From Myxococcota bacterium (GTDB taxonomy: Bacteria; Myxococcota; XYA12-FULL-58-9; JALHOP01), in the NCBI GenBank assembly GCA_022842935.1, contig JALHOP010000009.1, forward strand, positions 243,561 through 307,560: 64,000 bases of DNA, read 5' to 3'. Each line of letters begins with the position of its first letter. The first letter of the stretch is position 1. Under the pieces are notes generated by a model. It made no database searches. It saw only the letters and a list, made by a program, of their open reading frames with translations, and was not told the origin of the DNA. The position numbers and the translations under genes were made by a program. Positions 9,901 through 20,086 of this stretch are shown in pieces.

Positions 9901-10095
9901 CACGCGTTGACACATTTCGCGATAGAAGGCCGCCCCGACACTCGGGTCCTCGCGCGCGATGCGCGTTGTATCGATTTCCGGGACACAGGCTCCCGCGACC
10001 AGCAAGGCAAAGCACGGCCACAGGCCACCCAAAGGGCGGCGCCGACCGGGGGAGATGTGCCGGGCGCGGTCCATTCGTTTTGCCGCACGTGCCAC
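6961..10095 (-). CDS. Large lipoprotein of unknown function
   Basis: 1044 aa from GTG at 10095; ATG at 10074 is an alternative and neither has a clear ribosome-binding site. The N-terminus is basic, then hydrophobic, then LVAGAC with the lipid-accepting Cys at about residue 37. The rest is mostly helical with no catalytic motif I recognise; acidic patches such as FDEEDDPNHSW and many short Leu-rich helices are visible. It is the first gene of the operon with the FadL-like porin and the inactive hydrolase. This context suggests a periplasm-facing or surface partner for hydrophobic-compound transport, but that is inference. The 89 bases between it and ilvD should hold its promoter; none is obvious. 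Confidence 0.85.
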   Translation of the reverse strand: MARAAKRMDRARHISPGRRRPLGGLWPCFALLVAGACVPEIDTTRIAREDPSVGAAFYREMCQRVAVAEDPALVAGHPTCMDNLEPAATDGPRLKALFLQRDRLVSETNAALEAPVGGAVREMLEQMLPLYDDGTMLRATDTMQAWLASLEQDPEALGAIERIARRDGYVQPHLTPGFMRVLMSFDGTAELLARSLEAVTTTEAGTVTLANALSVLQPELVDAFDEEDDPNHSWYVLRELLESYDPELDNQTARYIVQRDARGLALTVGGVQASGTPFPLARVSRAEPRDQFGRLLDGGGDLVYRYNNVEGTVLAGLTREVARITRAAPGAIGQLLRPGALLLGPQRARSANYSSGQVRFGGYDTTRSPLLDLAYVAGVVAKRDTLLPALASLQELARRDERALAAGTQALSVALRMLREQPYADYRLEDDTAMTEELLDVVVEILREPGLAESLLDAFEDPRVGNLSSTIARYLKFKDLIDYNPQDLNGPPTGTMRTPVDRTRPDLRTNRSIFQRFIHLMFDARGARLCNKEGAYVTMLGISYPFFGSGYAECELTQIDDIAIFHSESIIGKAVVTIKDSTLAAVATHSLIEFESGIDGFGLYPTPASLDRFVFAPYNAYLSGLYDDVPTWDGVPLKSRHNGTIFAWELEGFYDNIAPIVQAFYDHRRIDLFVELFATLHRHYGSRDSDFVQSDDPNAALYAPNTGIVRFEPVIAEAVATNPLAGIGRALAALKGINVGGIDGRARVLALMRSLILPEQNAGLTTRAGRSYTVRNDGQTVVNITPVHLLVDALRSADAALALDPELSTAMGDGIKGLVGGLLDSNGQRMASSDTAPLAAQLLGFVQARLQAHVTAGDLNTWADGMDDRLQEVIDQPLVQTLVPLCSLLMRDPEARAQVDALLQHLVENDFYTSTVQGLADALQLLDNEADLRPLARSLATAADPKNGMFQRGITLMQAMGARDTGRALPQLLARLVSHPEDNPNAETPVEALLDIMLEVNRNRPGSGTPRSRTDYAKSVSVVRSFLSDPDRGLERLYEIIANR

Positions 10096-10184
10096 AGGTT
10101 TTCGCCCGTGGCCCGTGCCGGTGAAGGATTGTCGGCGTCCCGGCGAGGCCGTTTCGTGCTTGTTGACCTCTTAGATCCCGAGTC

Positions 10185-11858
10185 TCAAAGGTCGGTCACC
10201 GCACCTAAGTCCGCGGAACTGACGAGCTTTGCGTATTTCGCAAGGACCCCCCGTGTGTAGCGAGGCGGGGGTGCTTTCCAGGCAGCCCGTCGCTTCGCAA
10301 GCACCTCAGGGGCCACTTTGAGGTCCAGGACTCCCGCATCGCCGTCCAGGTGGACGATATCGCCGTCTTCGACGAGCGCGATGGGTCCCCCAAGAGCCGC
10401 CTCCGGGACGATGTGGCCAACCACCAGTCCATAGGTTCCGCCCGAGAAGCGCCCATCGGTGATGAGCGCGACGCTGTCTCCCATGCCTGCGCCGATGATG
10501 GCCGCGGTAGGTGCCAGCATCTCGCGCATTCCCGGCCCACCCACGGGGCCTTCGTAGCGGATGACAACGACGTCGCCAGGCCTGATGGTGCCCCCGAGGA
10601 TGGCCGCCAGCGAATCCTCTTCGCGATCGAAGACGCGTGCCGGGCCCTCGATCGCGCGTGACTTCACGCCCGAGAGCTTGGCGACGCTGCCACCGGGTGC
10701 GAGCGTCCCCTTGAGGATGGCGAGGTGTCCGCTTTTGTAGACAGGCTGGTTGAACGGCCTGATCACGTCTTGCCCCTTTGGAGGGGTTTCAGGCACGTCC
10801 TTCAAGGTCTCTGCCACGGTCTTGCCCGTGATGGTCATGCAGCTGCCATCGATGAGGCCATGCGTGAGCAGCATTTTCATCACCTGCGGCGTTCCGCCTG
10901 CCTCGTGCAGGTGCGTCGCGACGTATTTGCCCGAGGGCTTCAAGTCGCAGAGCACTGGCACCTTCGCCGAGAGCGCGGTGAAGTCGTCGAGGGTGAGCTC
11001 GACCCCAGCAGCGTGCGCGATGGCGGGGAGGTGCAGCGCCGCGTTGGTCGAGCCGCCAACAGCGATGACCACCGCGATGGCGTTCAGGAAAGACTCACGC
11101 GTCATCATCTGCCGAGCGGTGCGGCCCGCCTTCACAGCCTCGAACAGCACACGCCCCGACTCGGCAGCGCTCTCGGCTTTTTCGCGGTCGGCCGCCGACA
11201 TCGTCGAGGAGCCGGGAAGCGACAGCCCCAAGGCCTCGGCTGCGCTCGACATGGTGTTGGCAGTGAACATGCCGCCGCAGGCGCCGACACCAGGGCAAGC
11301 GTGCCGCTCGACTTCGAGCAGCTCGTTGTCATCGATGAGCCCAGCCGCGTGCCGACCAACCGCCTCGAAAGCCGAGACCACCGTGAGGTCTTGTCCGCGC
11401 AGACGGCCGGGTTTGATGGTCCCCGCGTAAACGAAGATGGCGGGGATATTCAGCCGCGCCATGGCGATCAAGGCGCCAGGAATATTCTTGTCGCAGCCGC
11501 CGAGCGCGAGCACCCCATCGAGCGATTGGCCATTGCAAACCGTCTCGATGCAGTCGGCGATGACCTCGCGCGAAACCAGGGAGTATTTCATCCCCTCGGT
11601 GCCCATCGAGATGCCGTCTGAGATGGTCGGGGTGCCAAATCTCTGCGGCATCCCCCCAACTTTGCGGATAGCCTCTTCGACTCCGGGGATGAGGCTTCCG
11701 ATGCCGGCATTGCAAGGCGTAATCGTGGAATCACCGCTGGCGACGCCAATCAGCGGTTTTTCGAAGTCGGCGTCGCCGAAGCCAACTGCTCGTAACATGG
11801 CCCGATTTGGGGCGCGGGCGGCGCCGTGTAAAATTGATGCGCTGCGTTTAAAAGACAT
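10185..11858 (-). CDS. ilvD: Dihydroxy-acid dehydratase
   Basis: Dehydrates 2,3-dihydroxy-isovalerate and -methylvalerate to the 2-oxo acids, the step shared by Val, Leu and Ile synthesis; cytoplasmic Fe-S enzyme. 557 aa from ATG 11858 ([12 protein letters not shown]). The frame stays open to 12083, but that part lies inside ilvB on the other strand and has no homologous look. The three Fe-S cysteines are visible: Cys49 in TPCN, Cys122 in GGCDKN and Cys194 in [12 protein letters not shown]. The C-terminal signature [10 protein letters not shown] is present. The gene points away from ilvB with about 70 bases between the starts, so both may share one control region. Confidence 0.96.
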   Translation of the reverse strand: MSFKRSASILHGAARAPNRAMLRAVGFGDADFEKPLIGVASGDSTITPCNAGIGSLIPGVEEAIRKVGGMPQRFGTPTISDGISMGTEGMKYSLVSREVIADCIETVCNGQSLDGVLALGGCDKNIPGALIAMARLNIPAIFVYAGTIKPGRLRGQDLTVVSAFEAVGRHAAGLIDDNELLEVERHACPGVGACGGMFTANTMSSAAEALGLSLPGSSTMSAADREKAESAAESGRVLFEAVKAGRTARQMMTRESFLNAIAVVIAVGGSTNAALHLPAIAHAAGVELTLDDFTALSAKVPVLCDLKPSGKYVATHLHEAGGTPQVMKMLLTHGLIDGSCMTITGKTVAETLKDVPETPPKGQDVIRPFNQPVYKSGHLAILKGTLAPGGSVAKLSGVKSRAIEGPARVFDREEDSLAAILGGTIRPGDVVVIRYEGPVGGPGMREMLAPTAAIIGAGMGDSVALITDGRFSGGTYGLVVGHIVPEAALGGPIALVEDGDIVHLDGDAGVLDLKVAPEVLAKRRAAWKAPPPRYTRGVLAKYAKLVSSADLGAVTDL

Positions 11859-11928
11859 AGTGGACGCCGCTGCCGATAACCCCCCAAAGGGGGCGGTGTT
11901 CAGTTTGATGGCCCGCTGACCTGGGCGT
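11859..11928. promoter_or_regulatory. ilvD/ilvB divergent control region with GC palindrome
   Basis: About 70 bases separate the starts of ilvD (minus) and ilvB (plus), so both promoters must lie here or within the coding starts. A perfect inverted repeat, CCCCC-AAA-GGGGG, occupies 11881-11893 near the middle. It could be an operator or an RNA hairpin. I see no leader peptide rich in Leu, Val or Ile and no T-box. The function is inferred from position only. Confidence 0.4.
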
Positions 11929-13746
11929 GTGGAAACAATGGCAATCTCGTACAAAACCGAGCCCAAAGAAACAGAGGCGGGTGCGGCAGCGGAAAACACC
12001 GCTACCGTTGTGCGGCCGGACCCAGTCAAACGCACCGGCGCCCAGATTGTTTGGGAGGTCCTGACCCAAGAGGGCATCGACACCGTCTTTGGCTACCCGG
12101 GTGGGGCCATTCTCCCGGTCTACGACGCCATGCTCGACTACAAGATTCGCCATGTGCTGGTGCGTCACGAGCAGGGCGCCTCGCACATGGCCGACGGCTA
12201 CGCGCGCGCGACAGGTAAGGTGGGAGTCGCCATCGCCACGAGCGGACCCGGCGCGACCAACCTCGTCACTGGCATCGCGACTGCCATGCTCGATAGCTCA
12301 CCGGTGGTCTTCATCACCGGTCAGGTGCCCTCCGCGCTCCTCGGCAAGGACGCTTTCCAGGAGACCGATATTGTCGGCATCACCATGCCGATCACCAAGC
12401 ACAACTACCTGGTGACGCGAGCGCAGGACATCGCGAAGACGATACGCGAGGCCTTCTACGTGGCGCGCTCGGGTCGGCCAGGTCCCGTCTTGGTCGACAT
12501 CACGAAAGACGCGCAGCAGGCGACCATCGACTACGTGCCAGACTATTCACCCGTTACGCTGCCGGGTTACCGTCCGCGTTTGGAGACGCCGCAGCGCGAG
12601 TACGCGATGGCGGCCGAGCTCATCAAGAGCGCCAAGCGCCCCGTTGTACTCGCTGGCCGAGGCATCATTCAGTCAGGCGCGGAGCACGAGCTGCGCACCT
12701 ACATCGAGAAGACCCAGACACCAGCCGCCCTCACCCTGCACGGGCTCGGGTGTCTGCCGTCCCAGCATCCGCTCAACCTCGGCATGATGGGCATGCACGG
12801 CGAAGCCTGGGTCAACACCGCTATCCAAGAAGCCGACCTGCTGCTCGCCTTCGGTATGCGCTTCGATGACCGCGTCACCGGGAACCTCGCAACCTACGCG
12901 CGCGACGCCAAGAAGATTCACATCGAGATCGACCCAGCCGAAGTCCACAAAAACGTACGTGCCGACGTCGCCCTCATCGGCGACCTGCGTGAGGTCTTGC
13001 AGCGCTTGCTGCCCGTTGTCGGCGGCAAGGGCCACGCCGACTGGGTCGACCACATCAACTCACTTAGAGGCGACTCCGCCGTTCGCGACATCAAGAACCT
13101 GCCAGACCACGGCAAGCTATTCGCCGCGCATGTCATCCACGACCTGCACCGCATCACCAAGGGTCGGGCCGTCGTTGTTACCGATGTTGGCCAACACCAG
13201 ATGTGGGAGGCGCAGTACTACCACCACGACACATCGCGCTCGCTCATCACGTCCGGCGGCCTCGGGACAATGGGGTTTGCTCTCCCCGCGGCCATCGGCG
13301 CGCGCTTCGGTAGGCCCGAAGCCGAGATCTGGGTGGTCGCCGGTGACGGTGGCTTCCAGATGACCGCCTGCGAGCTCGCCACCTGTGCTCAAGAAGGCAT
13401 CAAGGTGAACATCGCCATCATTAACAACGGCTATCTCGGCATGGTGCGGCAGTGGCAAGAGTTCTTCTACAAGCGCCGCTATGCTGCGACGCCAATCACC
13501 TCGCCCGACTTCGTGAAGCTCGCCGAGGCGCACGGCCTGACGGGCCTTCGCGTCGAAAAGCGCGGCGAGCTCGAGGGCGTCGTCGAGAGGGCCCGTAACA
13601 CCCCCGGCACCGTCATCATCGACTTTCGCGTCGAGCAAGAAGACGCCGTCTATCCGATGGTGCCCGCTGGAGCGGACCTCCAGGACATGATCCGCCGACC
13701 ACAAGCAGCACCGAGCCCGCTGGCAGAGACCGGGGCCGACGAGTAA
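11929..13746 (+). CDS. ilvB: Acetolactate synthase large (catalytic) subunit
   Basis: Condenses two pyruvates, or pyruvate and 2-oxobutyrate, using ThDP and FAD; first common step of Val/Leu/Ile synthesis. 605 aa from GTG 11929, with ATG 11938 as a close alternative. An extra N-terminal tail of about 35 residues precedes the ThDP-binding PYR domain. Catalytic Glu81 lies in [18 protein letters not shown]. The C-terminal ThDP/Mg motif begins [14 protein letters not shown] near residue 472 and ends at IINN. It heads the ilvBNC-leuACDB operon. ilvN, which encodes the regulatory subunit, follows after five bases. Confidence 0.97.
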   Translation: METMAISYKTEPKETEAGAAAENTATVVRPDPVKRTGAQIVWEVLTQEGIDTVFGYPGGAILPVYDAMLDYKIRHVLVRHEQGASHMADGYARATGKVGVAIATSGPGATNLVTGIATAMLDSSPVVFITGQVPSALLGKDAFQETDIVGITMPITKHNYLVTRAQDIAKTIREAFYVARSGRPGPVLVDITKDAQQATIDYVPDYSPVTLPGYRPRLETPQREYAMAAELIKSAKRPVVLAGRGIIQSGAEHELRTYIEKTQTPAALTLHGLGCLPSQHPLNLGMMGMHGEAWVNTAIQEADLLLAFGMRFDDRVTGNLATYARDAKKIHIEIDPAEVHKNVRADVALIGDLREVLQRLLPVVGGKGHADWVDHINSLRGDSAVRDIKNLPDHGKLFAAHVIHDLHRITKGRAVVVTDVGQHQMWEAQYYHHDTSRSLITSGGLGTMGFALPAAIGARFGRPEAEIWVVAGDGGFQMTACELATCAQEGIKVNIAIINNGYLGMVRQWQEFFYKRRYAATPITSPDFVKLAEAHGLTGLRVEKRGELEGVVERARNTPGTVIIDFRVEQEDAVYPMVPAGADLQDMIRRPQAAPSPLAETGADE

Positions 13747-13751
13747 CAAAG

Positions 13752-14315
13752 ATGAGCAGTCCAACGAACCTTGCAGTCCAGCACACCTTCACCGCGTATC
13801 TCGAGGACCGACCAGGTGCTCTGAGCCGCGTGTCCGCGCTCTTCCTGCGCCGCAACTACAACATCATCTCGCTCACCGTCGGGCGCTCGGGTACGCCGGG
13901 CGTCTCGCGTCTCACGGTGGTCGTCGAGGCCGATGCCGCCCAAGCGCGGCTCGTCGAAGCGAATCTCTACAAGCTGGTCAACGTACTGCGCGTAGAGGAC
14001 GTGACGTATTCGCCGACCATTTCGCGCGAGCTCATGTTCGTGAAGCTACGCGGCCCTGCGCACGCCCGTGACGCGCTCGAGTTGCTCTGCGCCGCGGCTC
14101 AGGCCCGCATCGTCGACGAGACGCCTGGTGCGACGATCGTCGAGGTCGTGGGTACGCAGCGCGACAACGAGCTGCTCATCGACAAGCTCGGCCCCTTCGG
14201 GGTCATGGAGATCGTTCGCACTGGCGTTGCCGCCATCAAGCGTGGGTCGCAAGTGCTCGACCCGCAGCCACACTTCATCAATGCTACGGTTCCAACCAGC
14301 GGCGAAGCCGCCTAA
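13752..14315 (+). CDS. ilvN: Acetolactate synthase small (regulatory) subunit
   Basis: Regulatory partner of IlvB, usually conferring valine feedback inhibition. 187 aa, the normal length for the two-domain form. The N-terminal ACT domain is clear (LEDRPGALSRVSALFLRRNY, then NIISLTVG), followed by the C-terminal ALS_ss domain with RELMFVKL at about 95. The gene begins five bases after ilvB, consistent with stoichiometric coupling. Gly and Asn residues of the ACT valine site appear present, so feedback control is likely retained. Confidence 0.96.
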   Translation: MSSPTNLAVQHTFTAYLEDRPGALSRVSALFLRRNYNIISLTVGRSGTPGVSRLTVVVEADAAQARLVEANLYKLVNVLRVEDVTYSPTISRELMFVKLRGPAHARDALELLCAAAQARIVDETPGATIVEVVGTQRDNELLIDKLGPFGVMEIVRTGVAAIKRGSQVLDPQPHFINATVPTSGEAA

Positions 14316-14351
14316 CTCGTGTCAACTGAGACAGAAAATGAGGGTAGCCCT

Positions 14352-15374
14352 GTGACCAAGACCCAGCTCTTCTACGACAAAGACGCCGACCTCGGGCTCA
14401 TCAAGAACAAGAAGGTCGCGATCATCGGCTACGGCTCACAGGGTCATGCACATTCGCTCAACCTGAAGGACAGCGGAGTTGCCGTGAAGATCGGCTTGCA
14501 CGCTGGCTCGAAGAGCGCAGACCGCGCGCGAGCTGTCGGTCTCGAAGTCGACACGGTTCCCGCAGTGTCCGCTTGGGCGGATGTCGTGATGGTCCTCACC
14601 CCCGACCATACGCAGGCCAAGGTCTACGCTCAGGACATCGCCCCGTACATGAAGCCGGGCAAGACCTTGATGTTTAGCCATGGCTTCAACATCCGCTATG
14701 GCGCCATCACACCGCCCGAAGGGGTAGACGTGAGCATGGTCGCGCCCAAGTCGCCTGGTCACCGCGTCCGCGAGACATATCAGGAAGGTGGCGGTGTCCC
14801 GTGCCTCGTGGCCGTCCACAAAGACGCGTCCGGCAAAGCGGAAGCGATGGCTCTCGCCTATGCGAAGGCCATCGGCTGCACGCGTGCTGGCGCCTTGACC
14901 ACGACGTTCAAGGAAGAGACCGAGACCGACTTGTTCGGCGAACAGGCGGTGCTGTGCGGCGGCGTTTCGGCGCTGGTCAAGGCCGGCTTCGAGACGCTGG
15001 TGAATGCCGGGTACCAGCCCGAGCTTGCGTATTTCGAGTGCTTGCACGAGCTCAAGCTCATCGTCGACCTCATGTACCGCGGTGGTCTCTCCTACATGCG
15101 CCACTCCATCTCGGACACCGCCGAATACGGCGACTATATCGCAGGCCCACGCCTCGTCACCGACGCCACCAAGCAGGCCATGGCGGGTCTCTTGAAGGAC
15201 ATTCAAGACGGCAAGTTTGCCAGGGACTGGATGAAAGAGAACGAAGAGGGCCGCCCGGCGTTCAACAAAATGCGCGGCGCGGACCTCGAACACCCCATCG
15301 AAACCGTCGGCAAGAAGCTGCGCGCCATGATGCCCTTCCTGGACCCGGTCGTCGCCAAGCCCGGCGAAAGGTAG
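14352..15374 (+). CDS. ilvC: Ketol-acid reductoisomerase, class I
   Basis: Mg- and NADPH-dependent isomerisation and reduction of acetolactate/acetohydroxybutyrate, the second common step of the pathway. I place the start at GTG 14352, because GAGGG lies seven bases upstream and the protein then begins [13 protein letters not shown] like other IlvC proteins. A GTG at 14319 in the same frame would add 11 residues without family support. The length is then 340 aa, the class I size. The nucleotide motif [15 protein letters not shown] is present, as are the C-terminal acidic metal ligands ([11 protein letters not shown], then [16 protein letters not shown]). Confidence 0.96.
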   Translation: MTKTQLFYDKDADLGLIKNKKVAIIGYGSQGHAHSLNLKDSGVAVKIGLHAGSKSADRARAVGLEVDTVPAVSAWADVVMVLTPDHTQAKVYAQDIAPYMKPGKTLMFSHGFNIRYGAITPPEGVDVSMVAPKSPGHRVRETYQEGGGVPCLVAVHKDASGKAEAMALAYAKAIGCTRAGALTTTFKEETETDLFGEQAVLCGGVSALVKAGFETLVNAGYQPELAYFECLHELKLIVDLMYRGGLSYMRHSISDTAEYGDYIAGPRLVTDATKQAMAGLLKDIQDGKFARDWMKENEEGRPAFNKMRGADLEHPIETVGKKLRAMMPFLDPVVAKPGER

Positions 15375-15380
15375 TCGACC

Positions 15381-16988
15381 ATGTCCACCGAGAAGCCCTA
15401 CGTACGTATCTTCGATACGACGCTCCGCGATGGCGAGCAGTCGCCCGGAGCGACGATGACGTCCGCCGAGAAGCTTCAGGTCGCGCATGCCCTAGCGCGT
15501 CTCGGTGTCGACGTCATCGAAGCGGGCTTTCCCGCAGCGTCGCCAGATGACTGGGAGGCGGTTCACCAGATCGCCCAGACGGTCGGGCAGGGTTCGGAAG
15601 GTCGCGTTCCCGCCATTTGTGGGCTCGCGCGCGCTTCGAAGAACGACATCACGCGTGCGGCCGAGGCGGTTCGCGCGGCTGCTAAACCACGCATCCACAC
15701 GTTCCTCGCGACGAGCCCGATTCATATGGAGCACAAGCTCCGCATGACGCCGGTCGAGGTCAAAGCGCGTGTGGCCGAGATGGTGGCGCTAGCGCGCTCG
15801 CTCTGCGACGACATCGAGTTCTCGCCAGAGGACGCTGGTCGCTCGGACATCGACTTCTTGATCGAGGTGCTCGGTATTGCGGTGGCCAACGGTGCGACGA
15901 CGCTCAATATCCCCGATACGGTAGGCTACGTGACCCCCGCTGAATACGGGACGCTGATCGCGCGCTTGAAGCGCGACGTACCCGGAGCAGAAAAGGTCAT
16001 CTTCAGCTGCCACTGCCACGACGATCTGGGACTCGCGACGGCGAACGCTCTGGCAGGTGTCATGAACGGCGCGCGACAAATCGAGGTCGCCGTGAATGGC
16101 ATCGGCGAGCGAGCTGGCAACACCTCGCTCGAAGAGGTCGTGATGGCCATCGGAACGCGCGCCGACTTCTTCGGCATGCGCCATGGCATCGACACCACGC
16201 AGATCATGCGTGTCTCGAAGCTCGTGACCTCATGTACAGGCATCGCCGTGCAGCCCAACAAAGCAATCGTGGGAGCCAACGCGTTCGCGCACGAGGCCGG
16301 CATCCATCAAGATGGGATGCTCAAGAACGCTTCCACCTACGAGATCATGCGTCCGGAGTCGGTCGGCGCCGTTGTCACAAAGCTCGTCCTCGGCAAGCAC
16401 TCTGGCCGTGCCGCCGTGAAGTCACGCCTTGCGGAGTTGGGCTACGCCTTGAAGGACGCAGACCTCGACAAGGCGTTCGCCCGCTTCAAGGCACTTGCGG
16501 ATCGCAAGAAGACGGTGACCGACGCGGACCTCGTCGCGCTGGTCGCCGACGAGCTCTATCAGCCCGTCGAGCGCTACTCGCTGAGCTCTCTCGAGGTGAA
16601 ATGCGGCACTGCGGGGCCCTCGAGCGCGACCGTCCGCTTGAAGGGACCAGAAGCGAGCGAGCTGGTGATGACCGCAACCGGAACTGGGCCTGTCGATGCG
16701 GTGTTTCGCGCCATCGATTCCCTGCTGCACGTCTCGTGCACGTTGCTCGAATACAGCGTTCAAGCCGTCACCGAGGGCATCGACGCGTTGGGTGAGGTCA
16801 GCGTGAAAGTCGAGAGCGTGCAGATCGCGCCTCAAAACCCACAGCACGAGACCAGCGGTAAGCGCGTTTATCATGGTCACGGGGCCGAGACGGACATCGT
16901 CGTGGCGAGCGCCAAGGCCTACTTGTCGGCGCTCAACCGAATCATTGCCGCGACGGACGCCGCGCAGGCGGCCGAGGCCGCTTCGTGA
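15381..16988 (+). CDS. leuA: 2-isopropylmalate synthase
   Basis: Claisen condensation of acetyl-CoA with 2-oxoisovalerate; the committed step of leucine synthesis. 535 aa, the full length of the bacterial type-1 enzyme. The barrel begins [18 protein letters not shown], and the metal-binding [15 protein letters not shown] is near residue 210. The C-terminal LeuA dimer/allosteric domain is present (about 395-525), so leucine inhibition is likely. The gene starts six bases after ilvC, and its TGA overlaps the GTG of leuC by four bases (GTGA). Confidence 0.97.
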   Translation: MSTEKPYVRIFDTTLRDGEQSPGATMTSAEKLQVAHALARLGVDVIEAGFPAASPDDWEAVHQIAQTVGQGSEGRVPAICGLARASKNDITRAAEAVRAAAKPRIHTFLATSPIHMEHKLRMTPVEVKARVAEMVALARSLCDDIEFSPEDAGRSDIDFLIEVLGIAVANGATTLNIPDTVGYVTPAEYGTLIARLKRDVPGAEKVIFSCHCHDDLGLATANALAGVMNGARQIEVAVNGIGERAGNTSLEEVVMAIGTRADFFGMRHGIDTTQIMRVSKLVTSCTGIAVQPNKAIVGANAFAHEAGIHQDGMLKNASTYEIMRPESVGAVVTKLVLGKHSGRAAVKSRLAELGYALKDADLDKAFARFKALADRKKTVTDADLVALVADELYQPVERYSLSSLEVKCGTAGPSSATVRLKGPEASELVMTATGTGPVDAVFRAIDSLLHVSCTLLEYSVQAVTEGIDALGEVSVKVESVQIAPQNPQHETSGKRVYHGHGAETDIVVASAKAYLSALNRIIAATDAAQAAEAAS

Positions 16989-18382
16989 CGCAAACGCTGT
17001 TCGACAAGGTCTGGCAGCGACACGTCGTTCATCAGGAGCCGGACTGTCCGGCCATCTTGTTCATCGATTTGCATCTCATTCACGAGGTGACCTCGCCGCA
17101 GGCCTTCACCGGGCTGTCTACACGCGGGTTGAAGGTCCGCCGTCCCGATCGAACCGTCGCCACCATGGATCATTCGACGCCGACGTCGAAGCTCGCGGTC
17201 GTCGACGCCCAAGCGCAGAAGCAGCTCGATACGCTGGTGACGAACTGCAAAGCGCACGGCGTACGGCTCTACGAGCTCGGAAACGAGCGTCAAGGCATCG
17301 TTCATGTGATCGGGCCCGAGCTCGGCCTGACACAGCCTGGCATGACCATCGTCTGCGGTGACTCGCATACGGCAACGCACGGCGCGTTCGGTTCGCTCGC
17401 TTTCGGCATCGGCACGAGCGAGGTCGAGCACGTCCTCGCGACCCAGTGCCTGTTGCAAAAGAAGGCGAAGTCGCTCGAGGTGCGCTTCGAGGGTCGGGCA
17501 GGAAAGGGTGTGACCGCCAAGGACCTCATCCTCGCGCTGTGCGCGAAGATCGGAGTGGGCGGCGCCACGGGTCACGTCATCGAATACCGCGGCGACGCGG
17601 TGCGCGCCCTGTCGATGGAGGGCCGCATGACCGTTTGCAACATGTCCATCGAAGCAGGCGCCCGCGCCGGCATGGTCGCTCCCGACGACACGACGTTTGC
17701 CTATCTTGCGGATAAGGAGTTCGCGCCCAAGGGGCGCGCGTTCGATGAGGCCGTGACGTCTTGGCGAGCGCTAGCGACGGATGATGGTGCGCTCTTCGAC
17801 CGCAGCGTCAGCGTCGACGTCTCTGCGCTCGAGCCGATGATTACGTTCGGCACCAACCCCGGCATGGGCATGCCAATCACGGCGCCGGTTCCCGACCCCG
17901 AGGCGCTCGTCGGCTCGGAACGCGCTGCCCTGGAGAAGGCGCTCGCCTACATGGCCTTGAAGCCTGGCAAGCCACTCTTGGGTCAGAAGGTAGACGTCGT
18001 CTTCATTGGTTCGTGCACCAACTCGCGCTTGTCGGACTTACGCCAGGCTGCATCCGTGATGGCGGACCGAAAGGTAGCGCAAGGAGTGCGCACGCTGGTC
18101 GTCCCCGGCTCCGCCGCGGTGAAGAAAGCCGCCGAGGCGGAGGGCCTCGATCGTATCTTCAGGGACGCGGGGGCGGAGTGGCGCGATGCCGGATGCTCGA
18201 TGTGTATCGGCATGAACGGCGACCAAGTCGGGCCTGGCCAATACGCGGTGTCGACCAGCAATCGTAACTTCGAGGGTCGCCAAGGACCTGGAAGTCGTAC
18301 CTTTCTCGCATCGCCGCTCACAGCGGCAGCCGCGGCCGTGACTGGTGTCGTCACCGACGTGCGCACCCTCATGGGGAGCTGA
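16985..18382 (+). CDS. leuC: 3-isopropylmalate dehydratase large subunit
   Basis: Aconitase-family [4Fe-4S] enzyme that isomerises 2- to 3-isopropylmalate together with LeuD. 465 aa, the standard length of the bacterial form. Cluster cysteines are Cys344 ([11 protein letters not shown]), Cys404 and Cys407 (CSMCIGMN). [20 protein letters not shown] near residue 122 is the family signature. The start is GTG 16985, translationally coupled to leuA through a four-base overlap. leuD follows immediately. Confidence 0.97.
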   Translation: MTQTLFDKVWQRHVVHQEPDCPAILFIDLHLIHEVTSPQAFTGLSTRGLKVRRPDRTVATMDHSTPTSKLAVVDAQAQKQLDTLVTNCKAHGVRLYELGNERQGIVHVIGPELGLTQPGMTIVCGDSHTATHGAFGSLAFGIGTSEVEHVLATQCLLQKKAKSLEVRFEGRAGKGVTAKDLILALCAKIGVGGATGHVIEYRGDAVRALSMEGRMTVCNMSIEAGARAGMVAPDDTTFAYLADKEFAPKGRAFDEAVTSWRALATDDGALFDRSVSVDVSALEPMITFGTNPGMGMPITAPVPDPEALVGSERAALEKALAYMALKPGKPLLGQKVDVVFIGSCTNSRLSDLRQAASVMADRKVAQGVRTLVVPGSAAVKKAAEAEGLDRIFRDAGAEWRDAGCSMCIGMNGDQVGPGQYAVSTSNRNFEGRQGPGSRTFLASPLTAAAAAVTGVVTDVRTLMGS

Positions 18383-18386
18383 TTCG

Positions 18387-18947
18387 ATGGCTGGATTCAA
18401 GCAGGTCACCTCGCCAGCTGTGCTGCTTACGGTGAACGACATCGACACCGACCAAATTATCCCCGCGCGCTTCTTGACGACGACAACGAAGGTCGGCCTT
18501 GGGCAGAAGCTCTTCAACGACTGGCGCGTCGACCCCGGCTTCGTGTTGAATCAACCTGCGGCACGCAACGCGAAGATCTTGGTCGCCGGCCACAATTTTG
18601 GCTGTGGCTCGTCGCGCGAACACGCACCCTGGGCCCTGCTCGATTTCGGCTTTCGTGCCGTCGTCGCGACGTCGTTCGCCGACATCTTCACCAACAACGC
18701 GCTCAAGAACGGCCTGCTGCCTGTCACCCTGCCGCCCGAGCCTCACGCGCGTCTCGTCGAACAAGCAAGGAGCGGCGAGCCGATCACCATCGATCTCGAG
18801 CGCCTCATGGTCATTCTGCCGCGCCGCGACGAGCTGCTGTTCGTCGTCGATGCGTTTGCCCGCCGCTGCTTGCTCGACGGCGTCGACGAGCTCGGCTACA
18901 TCCTGAGCTTCCACGATCGCATCGCTGCCTACGAGGCCCGCCAGTGA
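18387..18947 (+). CDS. leuD: 3-isopropylmalate dehydratase small subunit
   Basis: Swivel-domain partner of LeuC. The start is ATG 18387 ([14 protein letters not shown]), with GGGGAG at 18373-18378 eight bases upstream. An upstream in-frame start at 18345 lies inside leuC and would add 14 unrelated residues. 186 aa. Typical motifs are [14 protein letters not shown] and [15 protein letters not shown]. Its TGA overlaps the GTG of leuB (GTGA). Confidence 0.96.
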   Translation: MAGFKQVTSPAVLLTVNDIDTDQIIPARFLTTTTKVGLGQKLFNDWRVDPGFVLNQPAARNAKILVAGHNFGCGSSREHAPWALLDFGFRAVVATSFADIFTNNALKNGLLPVTLPPEPHARLVEQARSGEPITIDLERLMVILPRRDELLFVVDAFARRCLLDGVDELGYILSFHDRIAAYEARQ

Positions 18948-19999
18948 AAGCCAATATCGTTTGTCTGCCCGGTGATGGGATCGGGCCAGAAGTCATTGCC
19001 GAAGCTCGGCGTGTCCTCGAAGAGGTCGCCCGCCGTGGCGCGCATCAGTTCGTCTTCGCGGAGCACATGATCGGCGGCGTCGCCATCGACAAGCTCGGCA
19101 CGCCGCTCTCCGATGCGACCGTGCAAGCCTGCAAAGACGCCGACGCAGTGCTGCTCGGAGCCGTCGGCGGCCCCAAGTGGGATGACCCGAACGCCAAGAT
19201 TCGACCGGAGCAGGGCCTGCTGCGGTTACGCAAAGACCTCGAGCTGTTCGCCAACGTGCGGCCGGTACGGCTCCACCCGGCACTCGTCGACGCGTCTCCG
19301 CTCAAGCCGGAGCGCTTGGCAGACGTCGATCTCGTCGTCGTGCGTGAGCTCACCGGGGGGCTCTATTTTGGCGAGCGCCGCCGCGAAAAAACCGAACGCG
19401 GCGAACGCGCCATCGATACGCTCGCATATTATGACTACGAGGTGCGCCGCGTCGTAGAGCTCGCGTTCCGCCTGGCCGCAACGCGCAAGCGGAAGGTCAC
19501 TTCGGTCGACAAGGCCAACGTGCTCGATAGCTCTCGTCTGTGGCGTCAGGTCGCGGCCGAAGTCGCCAAGGACCACCCAGACGTCACGCTCACGCACCAT
19601 CTGGTGGACTCCTGCGCGATGCGCCTCATCACCAATGCTGCCGAGTTCGACGTCATCGTGACCGAGAACATGTTCGGCGACATCCTCACCGACGAGGCTT
19701 CCGTGCTCGCCGGCTCGCTGGGGATGTTGCCAAGCGCTTCCTTGGGTTCGAGCAAGCTCGGCGTCTACGAGCCCATCCACGGCTCCGCGCCCGACATTGC
19801 AGGCAAGGGTGTCGCCAACCCCATTGGCGCGATCTCGAGCGCCGCGATGCTCCTGCGTCACTCCCTGCGTCTGTCCGCTGAGGCGGACGCTTTGGAGCGA
19901 GCTGTCGACAGCGTGATCGAGCGCGGCCTGGTCACAGGTGACCTCGGTGGAAAAGCGACGACGGTCGAAGTAGGGCGAGCGGTCTGCGAGTCGCTGTAG
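18944..19999 (+). CDS. leuB: 3-isopropylmalate dehydrogenase
   Basis: NAD- and Mg-dependent oxidative decarboxylation of 3-isopropylmalate to 2-oxoisocaproate. 351 aa. Features in order are [14 protein letters not shown] at the N-terminus, [12 protein letters not shown] (substrate loop), [14 protein letters not shown], the metal-binding signature [20 protein letters not shown] and the NAD-binding [15 protein letters not shown]. The start is GTG 18944, four-base overlap with leuD. It is the last gene of the ilvB-to-leuB operon; the next gene converges from the other strand after about 87 bases with no clear terminator hairpin. Confidence 0.97.
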   Translation: MKANIVCLPGDGIGPEVIAEARRVLEEVARRGAHQFVFAEHMIGGVAIDKLGTPLSDATVQACKDADAVLLGAVGGPKWDDPNAKIRPEQGLLRLRKDLELFANVRPVRLHPALVDASPLKPERLADVDLVVVRELTGGLYFGERRREKTERGERAIDTLAYYDYEVRRVVELAFRLAATRKRKVTSVDKANVLDSSRLWRQVAAEVAKDHPDVTLTHHLVDSCAMRLITNAAEFDVIVTENMFGDILTDEASVLAGSLGMLPSASLGSSKLGVYEPIHGSAPDIAGKGVANPIGAISSAAMLLRHSLRLSAEADALERAVDSVIERGLVTGDLGGKATTVEVGRAVCESL

Positions 20000-20086
20000 G
20001 CTAGCGGTCCCCAGGCGCGCTCGCTCGTTCGTTTCTCGGCTGGCGAAAGAAGACGCTCGTAGATGCCCGAGTCGGTACGCGCGCGG

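Noticed and set aside
11859..12083. N-terminal extension of ilvD
   Set aside because: Would overlap ilvB on the other strand; IlvD proteins begin near [12 protein letters not shown].
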